From a virus, in IMG/VR virus record IMGVR_UViG_3300031673_007059, positions 1 to 37,956 of that record: a DNA stretch of 37,956 bases; one strand, 5' to 3'. How positions within the stretch are numbered: position 1 is the stretch's first letter; the number at the start of each line of letters is the position of its first letter. Below, piece after piece: positions 9,375 to 17,451 of this stretch. The position numbers were made by a program, and so were the translations under genes. The notes below the pieces were generated by a model. That model was given only the letters and a program-made list of their open reading frames with translations. It was not told the DNA's origin and made no database searches.

Positions 9375-9408
9375 AATATAAATAATTTATAATGATTAAG
9401 AAATAAAT

Positions 9409-9436
9409 AAGGGAGCAATAACTCCCTTTTGTTTTT
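9409..9436 (+). terminator. Rho-independent terminator
   Basis: AAGGGAG-CAATAA-CTCCCTT forms a perfect 7-bp stem with a 6-nt loop, followed by a T-rich tail (TTGTTTTTT). It lies 34 bases after the stop of the 244-residue gene and just before the promoter box of the gp25-like gene. Confidence 0.85.
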
Positions 9437-9442
9437 TAAAGA

Positions 9443-9451
9443 TATATAAAA
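9443..9451 (+). promoter_or_regulatory. TATATAAAA box before the baseplate genes
   Basis: TATATAAAA lies 10 bases before the ATG at 9462 and directly after the terminator, as expected for a separate baseplate transcription unit. Confidence 0.5.
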
Positions 9452-9461
9452 TAAAAAATAG

Positions 9462-9824
9462 ATGCTGAAAGATATTTATATTCGTGATGTAGAAGATCCT
9501 AATTTCAAATACGGAATTTTAGAACATTCAGATATCATTGAGTCTATTATTACAAAAATTAAAGTAATATTAGGTACACGTCCTGGGCAAGTATTTGCAA
9601 ATTTAGGATTTGGTTTAGGCATTGAAGATTTAATTTTTGAAACAAGAATTAATAAAAATGCTTTAGAAGAAAAAATTAAAACACAATTTGATCAATATAT
9701 TTCTGAATCAGCAAATTATAGAATAACTCCTCAAGTTTCATTTGGACGAGCAGATGGATATGATTATGCTATAATCGATATATACATTGAAGATCAGAAA
9801 ATTTTAGGGCTTTTAGTGAAATAA
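9462..9824 (+). CDS. Baseplate wedge protein, T4 gp25 / GPW family (120 aa)
   Basis: The length and the central motif KVILGTRPGQVFANLGFGLGI (Arg-Pro-Gly with nearby Asn/Gly, residues about 35-55) match the GPW/gp25 family, as does the C-terminal beta segment (YAIIDIYIED). gp25 is part of the baseplate wedge core beside the gp6/gp7/gp53 assembly and helps trigger sheath assembly. The gp6-like gene lies about 0.8 kb downstream, separated by two small tagged genes. The T4 name is not copied because only family membership is shown. Confidence 0.9.
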   Translation: MLKDIYIRDVEDPNFKYGILEHSDIIESIITKIKVILGTRPGQVFANLGFGLGIEDLIFETRINKNALEEKIKTQFDQYISESANYRITPQVSFGRADGYDYAIIDIYIEDQKILGLLVK

Positions 9825-9839
9825 TTAGAAACATCGATA

Positions 9840-10232
9840 ATGAGAGCAAAATTTATATGTGAAAAATTTACGCAAGATGGAGACCCGATAAAACAAATGG
9901 GTATTGGAGATAAAGGCCACATTATTAAACAAACACTTGAAAAATTAGCAAGTAAAAACGGATTTAAATTCAATCTTCGTTCAGACTTCGTAGATGAAGA
10001 AGAAATTGAAGAATATGGATATAAAGATGTTAAAATTATAAATAGTTGGTATAAAGAAGGAGAAAAAGATTTTATAGAAATAACATTATATTCATTTAAA
10101 GAAAAAGAAACCGGGGAAATAAAATATGGCATATTCAAATGTTATGAAGATGCTGTAGATATGGGAAATGAAATAGTATGGCCAGATAGTGTTGAATTTA
10201 CTACTGATTATTGGGAAAAAGAAATTTATTAA
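9840..10232 (+). CDS. Small tagged protein (EKF-DGDPI-MGIG leader, 130 aa)
   Basis: The N-terminus MRAKFICEKFTQDGDPIKQM followed by GIG is the shared tag: I-C-E before K-F, then DGDPIxxMGIG. The body (residues 25-130) is charged, with predicted strands and no known domain. The stop overlaps the start of the next tagged gene (TAATG), so the two are translationally coupled and probably came from a duplication of the leader. If a T4-type prohead protease cuts after Glu8, only the first eight residues would be lost. A packaged internal protein is one possibility. Confidence 0.65.
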   Translation: MRAKFICEKFTQDGDPIKQMGIGDKGHIIKQTLEKLASKNGFKFNLRSDFVDEEEIEEYGYKDVKIINSWYKEGEKDFIEITLYSFKEKETGEIKYGIFKCYEDAVDMGNEIVWPDSVEFTTDYWEKEIY

Positions 10233-10528
10233 TGAGAGCAAAATTTATAAATGAAAAATTCATCGAAAAATCTGATCCTATAAAAGATATGGGAATAGGA
10301 CAACCTAAATGGGAAGTTGTTTTTTATGAATATGGTGACGATGAAGTTGTTGTTAATAAAAAATTTTATACAAGAAAAGAAGCGCAAAATTATGTAGATG
10401 ACTATGAATATCAATATGACGATGAAGTTTATGATGAGAATGGAAATGAAACATATAAGACTTGTTATAAATGGTATAATTCTGAAGATAATGAAAGCTA
10501 TTTTGGATATGATATTAAAATGATATAA
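10232..10528 (+). CDS. Small tagged protein (MRAKFINEKF leader, 98 aa)
   Basis: The ATG at 10232 is chosen because it gives the family leader MRAKFINEKFIEKSDPIKDM and then GIG; the frame is open further upstream (10211), but that would bury the leader. The remaining 75 residues are Tyr-, Glu- and Asp-rich (WEVVFYEYGDDEVVVNKKFY, YEYQYDDEVYDENGNE) and unrecognised. It overlaps the previous tagged gene by one base. Confidence 0.65.
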   Translation: MRAKFINEKFIEKSDPIKDMGIGQPKWEVVFYEYGDDEVVVNKKFYTRKEAQNYVDDYEYQYDDEVYDENGNETYKTCYKWYNSEDNESYFGYDIKMI

Positions 10529-10552
10529 ATAATATGAAATTACTGTGGCAAA

Positions 10553-10630
10553 ATGGTGGATAAAGCTAATCATAGAAGATGGCACGGTAATAATTGTAAA
10601 ATAATAAAGAAAAACAATGGAAATATTTAA
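10553..10630 (+). pseudogene. Remnant C-terminus of an HNH-type homing endonuclease
   Basis: A 25-codon frame reads MVDKANHRRWHGNNCKIIKK and a few more residues. The HRRWHGNNCK core closely resembles the C-terminal finger of the intact HNH gene at 29433 (YYHWHGDKCK). It lies in an otherwise empty gap before the gp6-like gene and overlaps its start by 14 bases. This looks like the scar of a lost homing endonuclease. Confidence 0.45.
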
Positions 10631-12512
10631 CGTTTCACGCATCAGATTTTCAGAACTTTATCAAGATGCCTTAAATTTTGTCAAAAATACTTATGGTGAT
10701 TTAGGACAACACTTTACATTAGCATCTCCAATGGGGCAGTTACTTCAAATATTATTGCACTATGGACGTATGATTTTATTTTATAATGAAGACTCAGTTA
10801 CAGAATTAAATATTAATACTGCAACGCGTTCTCAAAATATAAAGGGATTAGCAAGTTTAACAGGGCACAATCCTTCGAGACCAATGTCTGCAAGAGGAAC
10901 ATTAACATTTCAATATAATGGAACTAAGTTACCACCAGGAACAAAAATAATAACAATTCCTAATTATACATTAATATCAAATAGTCAAAACGGATTAACA
11001 TATACTATAATTCTTCCAGGTGAAGAAGCATTATTTGATTTAACAGATATAACAGATAGCATTGATGTTAATATAGTTCAAGGAAAAATGGAGTATCAAC
11101 AAGCAACCGGAACCGGCGATCCATTACAATCATTTAATTTTCAAAATAAAAAAGGCTCGGCTATAGATCAATATTATATTAATGTTTTTGTAAATGGAGT
11201 TAAATGGGAAGTTGTTAATTCTATTTTAGATATGACTCTTAATCAACAGGCAGTTATGGTTAAAACTGGTCAAACCGGCGGAATTGATGTATTTTTTGGA
11301 AATGGCTATAATGGTGAAGCGCCACCTATGGGCTCAACAATTTTAGTAGAATATTTAATTACTGATGGTGCGGCGGGAAATTTAAATGCAATGAATACTA
11401 GCATAAAAAATACATGGGAATTTTCAACATCAGGATATTTGCTTAATGGAGAAGAAATAGATCTTAATAAATATCTTAATGTAACAATTAAAAATGAAAT
11501 AATGTTCGGCGCTCAAGAAGAACCTCTTTATCTAACTAGACTTTTAGCACCACGTGTATCAAGAAGTTTTGTTCTTGCAAATGAAAATAATTACATTTAT
11601 TTTCTTAAAAAATTAAACATATTTACTCTTATTGATGCAATTCCCGGATTTGCGACATTTGAAGATCAATATGTTCTTGACAAATATAATCAGGCAAAAT
11701 CAATACATGAAGATGTTCTTATTGAGTATAGAAATTTAATTGCAACTTATGGAGTTGATTCTTTACATGCAATTAATAAAAAAGAAGAATTAGACAATGC
11801 TGAACAACAATTATATTATTATACAAAAAAACTTGAAGAACAAAAGAAAGATGATAATACAGTTTATTTATTTTTAGTTCCTGATGTTACAAAGCGTATT
11901 TCAACAAATGATAATTATTATACATGCCCTATTAATTCATTTATTTTATCTGATAGTGAAAAACTTTCAATTTTAGATTTAATCGAACAAAGCGGTCAAA
12001 GGATATTAACAGTTGATAACGCTATTTTAGATTTACAATTTCCAAAATTTTCATTGAACATGTCATTAATATTATGGGAAGGAACTGTTTATGACACAGT
12101 TAGACAGGATATAATATCACAAACTTCAGAATATTTTTTAACAAATACAAGAAGAGATAGAATACCTGCATCAGATTTAATTAAAGTTATTGAAGATATT
12201 AATGGAGTAGACTCTGTAAATGTTTGGTTTGACGCAGATAAAAATAATCTAGATATTTATAAAACACATTATGGTCTAGATGATTATGGTGATATTATTT
12301 TAGAGAGATACGTTAAAGATGCATTTGGAAATAATGTGCCCGTGAAAGATATTTATCCTTTAATACGCGGAGACTTTGAAAACGCACAAGGAACTTATTA
12401 TGAAGATAATTTAGTAAAAAATAAATTATCATCATTAAATATTCAAGTAAGAGGAATAACCAGAAAAGGCCTAAATTCTGAAAATAATTTAGCAATATTA
12501 AATAACTTATAG
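10617..12512 (+). CDS. Baseplate wedge protein, T4 gp6-like (631 aa)
   Basis: Length (631; T4 gp6 is about 660) and content fit gp6: an N-terminal helical part (FSELYQDALNFVKNTYGDLG, MGQLLQILLHYGRMILFYNE), a beta-rich middle starting near ARGTLTFQYNGTKLPPGTKI, and a C-terminal domain with baseplate J-like features (TNTRRDRIPASDLIKVIEDI, NGVDSVNVWF). gp6 forms the continuous inner ring of the baseplate wedges. The neighbouring gp25-like gene supports the call. The stop codon overlaps the GTG start of the tagged ankyrin gene. Confidence 0.85.
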   Translation: MEIFNVSRIRFSELYQDALNFVKNTYGDLGQHFTLASPMGQLLQILLHYGRMILFYNEDSVTELNINTATRSQNIKGLASLTGHNPSRPMSARGTLTFQYNGTKLPPGTKIITIPNYTLISNSQNGLTYTIILPGEEALFDLTDITDSIDVNIVQGKMEYQQATGTGDPLQSFNFQNKKGSAIDQYYINVFVNGVKWEVVNSILDMTLNQQAVMVKTGQTGGIDVFFGNGYNGEAPPMGSTILVEYLITDGAAGNLNAMNTSIKNTWEFSTSGYLLNGEEIDLNKYLNVTIKNEIMFGAQEEPLYLTRLLAPRVSRSFVLANENNYIYFLKKLNIFTLIDAIPGFATFEDQYVLDKYNQAKSIHEDVLIEYRNLIATYGVDSLHAINKKEELDNAEQQLYYYTKKLEEQKKDDNTVYLFLVPDVTKRISTNDNYYTCPINSFILSDSEKLSILDLIEQSGQRILTVDNAILDLQFPKFSLNMSLILWEGTVYDTVRQDIISQTSEYFLTNTRRDRIPASDLIKVIEDINGVDSVNVWFDADKNNLDIYKTHYGLDDYGDIILERYVKDAFGNNVPVKDIYPLIRGDFENAQGTYYEDNLVKNKLSSLNIQVRGITRKGLNSENNLAILNNL

Positions 12513-12919
12513 TGAAATTAGTTAGAGAACATATAATATTTGAAAAGTTTGTCACAGATTCAGATCCTATAACTGATATGGGTATAGGTATGATGCAACA
12601 GATAAAGGAATGGATGAAATCTATACATATAGAATTTACAGATAAAGATCGAGCTTTATTTATTTGTTCTGCCTACGGAAAAACTAAGTTTGTTAAGTAT
12701 TTATTAGATGCAGGAGCAGATGTTCATACATTAAATGATAATGCTTTACACTGGGCGTGTTATGAAGGATATATTGAAATAGTTAAGATCTTAATAGATG
12801 CTGGTGCAGATGTTCATGCAGTTAATGATGATGCTTTACGATGTGCAAGTGATAATGGACATACTGATGTAGTTAAGCTTCTTGAATATCATATTGCTAA
12901 CGAAAAAAATAAAAATTAA
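12512..12919 (+). CDS. Tagged ankyrin-repeat protein (135 aa)
   Basis: A GTG start at 12512 overlaps the gp6 stop and gives leader MKLVREHIIFEKFVTDSDPI then TDMGIG. Residues about 47-125 are ankyrin repeats (KTKFVKYLLDAGADVH, ALHWACYEGYIEIVKILIDA, ALRCASDNGHTDVVKLL). The protein closely resembles the first unit of the polyprotein-like gene at 17452, including the MxxIKEWxKSI linker after the tag, so the two are paralogues. Ankyrin repeats bind proteins and are frequent in effectors. The combination suggests a virion-packaged host-interacting protein; this is inference. Confidence 0.8.
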   Translation: MKLVREHIIFEKFVTDSDPITDMGIGMMQQIKEWMKSIHIEFTDKDRALFICSAYGKTKFVKYLLDAGADVHTLNDNALHWACYEGYIEIVKILIDAGADVHAVNDDALRCASDNGHTDVVKLLEYHIANEKNKN

Positions 12920-12929
12920 TATAGTTATT

Positions 12930-13208
12930 ATGGCAACACAATATCCAAATAGAAGAAAATTATATACCGTTAGATCTTCATATTTTTTTCAAGCAAAACA
13001 TTTAAATGATGTTTTTCTTAATATGGGGTTTAATTATAAAGGACAATTGTTAAAAAAAGGAACATCACCAGAACTATGGGCAAATCCTCTTCAAATTCCA
13101 TTTTATGGATTATTAGAAGGAATGTTAAATTTTTTAATAGAACATACTAAAATTATAAAAAAATGGTTCAGTGTAGCTCATTCAAAAGATAATATGAATA
13201 TATCATAA
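12930..13208 (+). CDS. Small basic protein of the tail module (92 aa)
   Basis: The ATG at 12930 (MATQYPNRRKLYTVRSSYFF) is preferred over an upstream in-frame ATG at 12882 that lies inside the ankyrin gene. The protein is basic and aromatic, with a predicted helix near FYGLLEGMLNFLIEHTKIIKKW. No family is recognised. It sits between baseplate genes on the same strand. Confidence 0.5.
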   Translation: MATQYPNRRKLYTVRSSYFFQAKHLNDVFLNMGFNYKGQLLKKGTSPELWANPLQIPFYGLLEGMLNFLIEHTKIIKKWFSVAHSKDNMNIS

Positions 13209-13230
13209 ACTAAAGTGCAGTTTTCTTAAA

Positions 13231-13239
13231 TATATAAAC
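13231..13239 (+). promoter_or_regulatory. TATATAAAC box before the large tail gene
   Basis: TATATAAAC lies 21 bases upstream of the ATG at 13261 in a 52-bp gap, matching the promoter-like boxes found elsewhere. Confidence 0.4.
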
Positions 13240-13260
13240 TAACTTACATTATATTAATGC

Positions 13261-16200
13261 ATGCAAATAAACAAATGGAAAATATTTGATAAAAGTGGGT
13301 CAAATCTTGGTTGGACTCCCGATTCTTTAATAAAACTTATTTTTGAGTCTCCAACTGGAAAGGGAGCAGAAGGATTTTTAATAACAGATTCAAGCGGATT
13401 AGTTGTAGATACTGAAATCACTAATGGAGGTTACTTATATGATAATGATGATATTACCTTGTCATATGTATATTCATTAGAAAATGAATCTGTGATTTTG
13501 ACTCCTGCTGACGCATCAATACTTTTCACAGATGTTTCAATATTCAATCCTGAACTCATAAATACTAAAAGTATTAGTGATCTTGCCCTTTCCTTGGATG
13601 CCAGTTTTGTATACCCCTCTGTAACTTATGCTAGCGCTATTTTTTTAAATCCCATTTCACAGGGATTAATTGAAACTGAACACATATATATATTTGAAGA
13701 AACATCTATTGGCTATATTCGTCCTTATGATGCAAGTAATTTTCTCTTAGTTTTTGAATTTATAGGAGATAATGACGAAATTAAGTTTTTTGAAGTTGAC
13801 GACGCAAAGTCAGAAATTATATGGTCAGATTCATTGGTTTTTGATACAAGCATATTAATTTCTGATACGCCTCTTCAAGTTAATATTGGATTTAAATCTG
13901 ATGTTGAAGGTGTATTTGAAAGAATTCTTCGTGTATATCATTTAATAGATAATACACTATATACAGTAGGAGATATTGTAGTTAATGCAGAAGCTATTGG
14001 AGAAGATGAGAGATTTAGAGCTCTTATAGCAAACTTCGGTTTACCAGATCCTAAAGATATACCTCAAATATTTAAAGAAACGGATATTAATGAAGATTTG
14101 CCTGATTGGGAATTTTTAAACTATAAGTCTAAACATATGATATTAGAATATGATAAAATCATGCCATATGTTGGAACTTATAAAGGTTTAATTAATGCAA
14201 TTAAATGGTTGGGATATGAAGATATTTATATTCGTGAATGGTTTTTAAACGTTAAAGAAAACAAAAAACTTTCTTTTATTGTTCCTTTTAATGCCGCAGA
14301 CAGAACACAAACTATTTTAATGTTTAATGCTGATCAACGAAAAGTTCTTAAGAAACTTAATCAATTAACATTAGTTTATTGTTTAACAAGAGAATCAGGA
14401 GAATTTGATGATTGGGGAACACCTATAACAGAAAATTGTTATCCATACAATATTAAAGAAATATTTATTAAATTATTAGGCTTAAAACATTGGCTAGAAA
14501 GAAATATAATAGGTGTTAACTGCAGAATAGTAGACATTACAGGAGAAGGCATTTATTTTGAAAGAGTTCAAAATCTTATATATGCAACAGATAATATCGG
14601 ATATGATTATACATTATCACAGTCACTAACCCCCTATGGTATAGATAAAAATTCAGAATTAGTTAGAGGAGACGCAAGTATAAGATTAACTTTTTTAGAA
14701 TTAACAAAAACTAAATTAGATGATTTAAATTATCGTTTTATTGATATGGCTGAATGTGCCTGGCATCCGGATGATCCTTCAGTTTATTATTCACTTGAAG
14801 ATCCTTCATATCTTGCAGATCCAAGTAGTTTTTTACTTATGGGCGCAACATTTAAATATCCATTTGTAAATATAACGGATATAATGTGGAGATTATCTGT
14901 TGAAAAAGATAATGCTGGTGTTGTTGGAGAAGAATTAGTGACAAATCCTTTATTTATTTATGAAAATGATATTCGTTTTTACGAAATTTTTGATTCATCT
15001 TCAATATTTCATGATGCATCAACAAATTTAACAATATATATTGAAAGGGCGTATCTAAGAGATGCATCCATTGATGGCTGGTCTAATTCATTAGCATACA
15101 GCATATATCCTAATTATTATATTGAGATTCCTGCATCTACTTCAAAGATATTAACAAAAAAAGATTCTTACACAATTATTAGTGGAACAGGAATAATTTA
15201 TAATTATAGTCAAGATACATCTATAGATTTTAATGAATTAATTAATCCTTATGATTTTATTGTAGATACATCTGTATGTGTAGATGTTACAACGGATACT
15301 GTAATAAAAACTTCTCAATATGGATTTATAATGGAGTCTTCTTTGGGAAATATTGTTGCTAGATTTGATGATTATGTTACGTTTAATCCAGAATCGAGTA
15401 GTTTGCTACAATATGCAATAGATGATAATTATAAAGTTCCATTATTAAGTTTCAAAAATTATAGCTATACAGATGCCAGTGGAATAACGTTTGATGTTTC
15501 AATTAATAAACTTTATCACTTAGATATTTTAGATGGAAAAATTGAAATGAATGCCGGAATACTTGATTCTGTAAATTCTTCAGATAATCTTATGATCTAT
15601 ATAAATTGGAATTATGATACGAGTTTAGAAGAACAAATGATTACTGTTAATGCGATTTATGACTCTCCTCGTATGTTATTATTTCAAATAGATCCAAGCA
15701 TTTATTATTGGGCAGATCCTTCGGCAATGTCTGGAACTAGTGATCCAAGTGTTTTTATATTTGATAATAGTATATATAAAATGCATGTTAATCATATAGG
15801 TGACTATAATATTGAATTATTTGCATGGAATTCATTTAATACAATGTTTTATAATCCAGCGAAAGAGCAATATCCAATTTGGATAAAACACCCATATCTT
15901 TATACTTTAATAGATAATTCATCTTTAATGGGATATGAAGCTAGTACACATATGTCTATATCAGAAGTAAGTACATTAGTTAATGAAAATTTATATCCGA
16001 TATATGATAGATATTTTCCATTACAAGAATTAACATTTGAAACAGATTCTGCGCAAAATCCTTATATATCAGTTCCTTCAATTACATATTTTCAAGATGT
16101 TCCCGAACCTGGATCTATTAATAGATTTATTAATATGACAGAAAGAGTTTTAACAATTTCAGGAACCGATATTACAGTTGATGATGATTTTCAGAAATTT

Positions 16201-17064
16201 TATACAGGAGATGATGTTAATTTAATTAAATTTGATAAAGGAAAATATGCTTTAATTGAAGAAGTTAGTTCTTATATTACTACTGCATCCGGATCTGAAC
16301 CTACATCTATAACACTTGATCAAATTCCAGTATCATTTCTTATAGATTCTTCAACAGAAATATACATTCTTAATAATACACACAGAACGACTCTTAACGC
16401 ATCAAATGGAAGTGGATATCTTACATTAGATATTAGTGGATATGTATTTGACGATAATCAATTGGTAGGAGTAATAGTAACAAATGCTAGTACTGGATAT
16501 ACTTGGGGCGCATCATATAGAGTAACTAATGTTGATGGAAGCACACATTCATTTGATAATGTACTTCCTGCATTTTTTGTTAATAATCCAAATAAGTATA
16601 TCATACAAGCAAAACATGCTTTTTCAACATATGCAGAATATTCAATAGAAACTAAAAGCGCAACTGAAGTAAATAATGTGTTTAAAGTATATTTAAACGA
16701 TTCATATTGTCATGAATACTATTTAGATAACACATTTATTTATACTAATGTTTTATTTGATTACGATAATATAAATAATTTATGGTATGACCCGTCATTA
16801 AATTTAATTAATTCACCATTTTATTATTATAGTAAATATATTGATATTGATGTAAGTACATTTGTAATATTAAGAGCAGAATATGATCCGTCTAATTATA
16901 TGTTAAACCAAAAAAATATTTGGACAGTTAGATATGCTGAAACAGATAGAGTTTTATTTAGAGTGTTCAATAAATCGGTTCCATTTATTTTTGATTCTAG
17001 TGGATATTATCGATTTATAGTTGAAAGTTACGATAAATATGGTAATTTAATAGAAACCGAATAA
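13261..17064 (+). CDS. Very large tail/baseplate protein (1267 aa), gp7/gpI-like position
   Basis: This is the largest ORF and directly follows the gp6-like cluster, where T4 carries gp7. Residues about 297-325 (IMPYVGTYKGLINAIKWLGY) resemble the motif of P2 gpI-like tail proteins, which attach to the baseplate. From about residue 470 the protein is rich in D-x-S tripeptides (DPSVYYSLEDPSYLADPSSF, DASI, DTSV, DSSG), a pattern shared with the minus-strand fibre protein. The C-terminal half is beta-rich. A baseplate wedge or tail-tip role is inferred from position and the motif; exact orthology is not established. Confidence 0.65.
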   Translation: MQINKWKIFDKSGSNLGWTPDSLIKLIFESPTGKGAEGFLITDSSGLVVDTEITNGGYLYDNDDITLSYVYSLENESVILTPADASILFTDVSIFNPELINTKSISDLALSLDASFVYPSVTYASAIFLNPISQGLIETEHIYIFEETSIGYIRPYDASNFLLVFEFIGDNDEIKFFEVDDAKSEIIWSDSLVFDTSILISDTPLQVNIGFKSDVEGVFERILRVYHLIDNTLYTVGDIVVNAEAIGEDERFRALIANFGLPDPKDIPQIFKETDINEDLPDWEFLNYKSKHMILEYDKIMPYVGTYKGLINAIKWLGYEDIYIREWFLNVKENKKLSFIVPFNAADRTQTILMFNADQRKVLKKLNQLTLVYCLTRESGEFDDWGTPITENCYPYNIKEIFIKLLGLKHWLERNIIGVNCRIVDITGEGIYFERVQNLIYATDNIGYDYTLSQSLTPYGIDKNSELVRGDASIRLTFLELTKTKLDDLNYRFIDMAECAWHPDDPSVYYSLEDPSYLADPSSFLLMGATFKYPFVNITDIMWRLSVEKDNAGVVGEELVTNPLFIYENDIRFYEIFDSSSIFHDASTNLTIYIERAYLRDASIDGWSNSLAYSIYPNYYIEIPASTSKILTKKDSYTIISGTGIIYNYSQDTSIDFNELINPYDFIVDTSVCVDVTTDTVIKTSQYGFIMESSLGNIVARFDDYVTFNPESSSLLQYAIDDNYKVPLLSFKNYSYTDASGITFDVSINKLYHLDILDGKIEMNAGILDSVNSSDNLMIYINWNYDTSLEEQMITVNAIYDSPRMLLFQIDPSIYYWADPSAMSGTSDPSVFIFDNSIYKMHVNHIGDYNIELFAWNSFNTMFYNPAKEQYPIWIKHPYLYTLIDNSSLMGYEASTHMSISEVSTLVNENLYPIYDRYFPLQELTFETDSAQNPYISVPSITYFQDVPEPGSINRFINMTERVLTISGTDITVDDDFQKFYTGDDVNLIKFDKGKYALIEEVSSYITTASGSEPTSITLDQIPVSFLIDSSTEIYILNNTHRTTLNASNGSGYLTLDISGYVFDDNQLVGVIVTNASTGYTWGASYRVTNVDGSTHSFDNVLPAFFVNNPNKYIIQAKHAFSTYAEYSIETKSATEVNNVFKVYLNDSYCHEYYLDNTFIYTNVLFDYDNINNLWYDPSLNLINSPFYYYSKYIDIDVSTFVILRAEYDPSNYMLNQKNIWTVRYAETDRVLFRVFNKSVPFIFDSSGYYRFIVESYDKYGNLIETE

Positions 17065-17087
17065 ATGATATAAAACCATAGATATAA

Positions 17088-17441
17088 ATGGAAAAGTTAA
17101 ATAAATTACAAATAATTAATGTTCAAGACGTAAATAAATCAGATGTATTTATTGCAATAGATTCTCCTTCTTGGAGATTTCCATATAAAATATCTCTTGA
17201 AAATTTATTAGATAATATATCTATAGATCCACATACATTAAAAATTGATGCTCCTGTAAAACATTTTATCACATCAAATGTTTTTGGTGAAAAATTTATT
17301 GATCAAAATATATTATATTATAAGCCTCCTAAAGATGCATCTATTTTAACTGGAGTGCACATGTGTATAGATGATAATTACTTATATATTTGGGTAAAAA
17401 ATCGATGGAAAAGAATACAATTATCTCAATGGCAAATATAA
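17088..17441 (+). CDS. Small tail-associated protein (117 aa)
   Basis: The 117-residue protein starts MEKLNKLQIINVQDVNKSDV and ends WKRIQLSQWQI. The C-terminal half contains the PKDASILTGVHMCIDDNYLY pattern and resembles short adapter regions of phage fibres, but no family is named. A TATAAATG sequence directly spans its start codon. It is the last gene of the plus-strand tail unit, ten bases before the converging tagged polyprotein gene. Confidence 0.6.
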   Translation: MEKLNKLQIINVQDVNKSDVFIAIDSPSWRFPYKISLENLLDNISIDPHTLKIDAPVKHFITSNVFGEKFIDQNILYYKPPKDASILTGVHMCIDDNYLYIWVKNRWKRIQLSQWQI

Positions 17442-17451
17442 ATTTTAGTTT

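Noticed and set aside
10229-10642. Minus-strand frame of 137 codons opposite the tagged gene
   Set aside because: Very Ile/Phe-rich translation of an A-rich coding strand; the plus strand carries a coupled gene with the family leader.
12313-12555. Minus-strand frame of 80 codons
   Set aside because: It is the complement of the end of the gp6-like gene and the start of the ankyrin gene.
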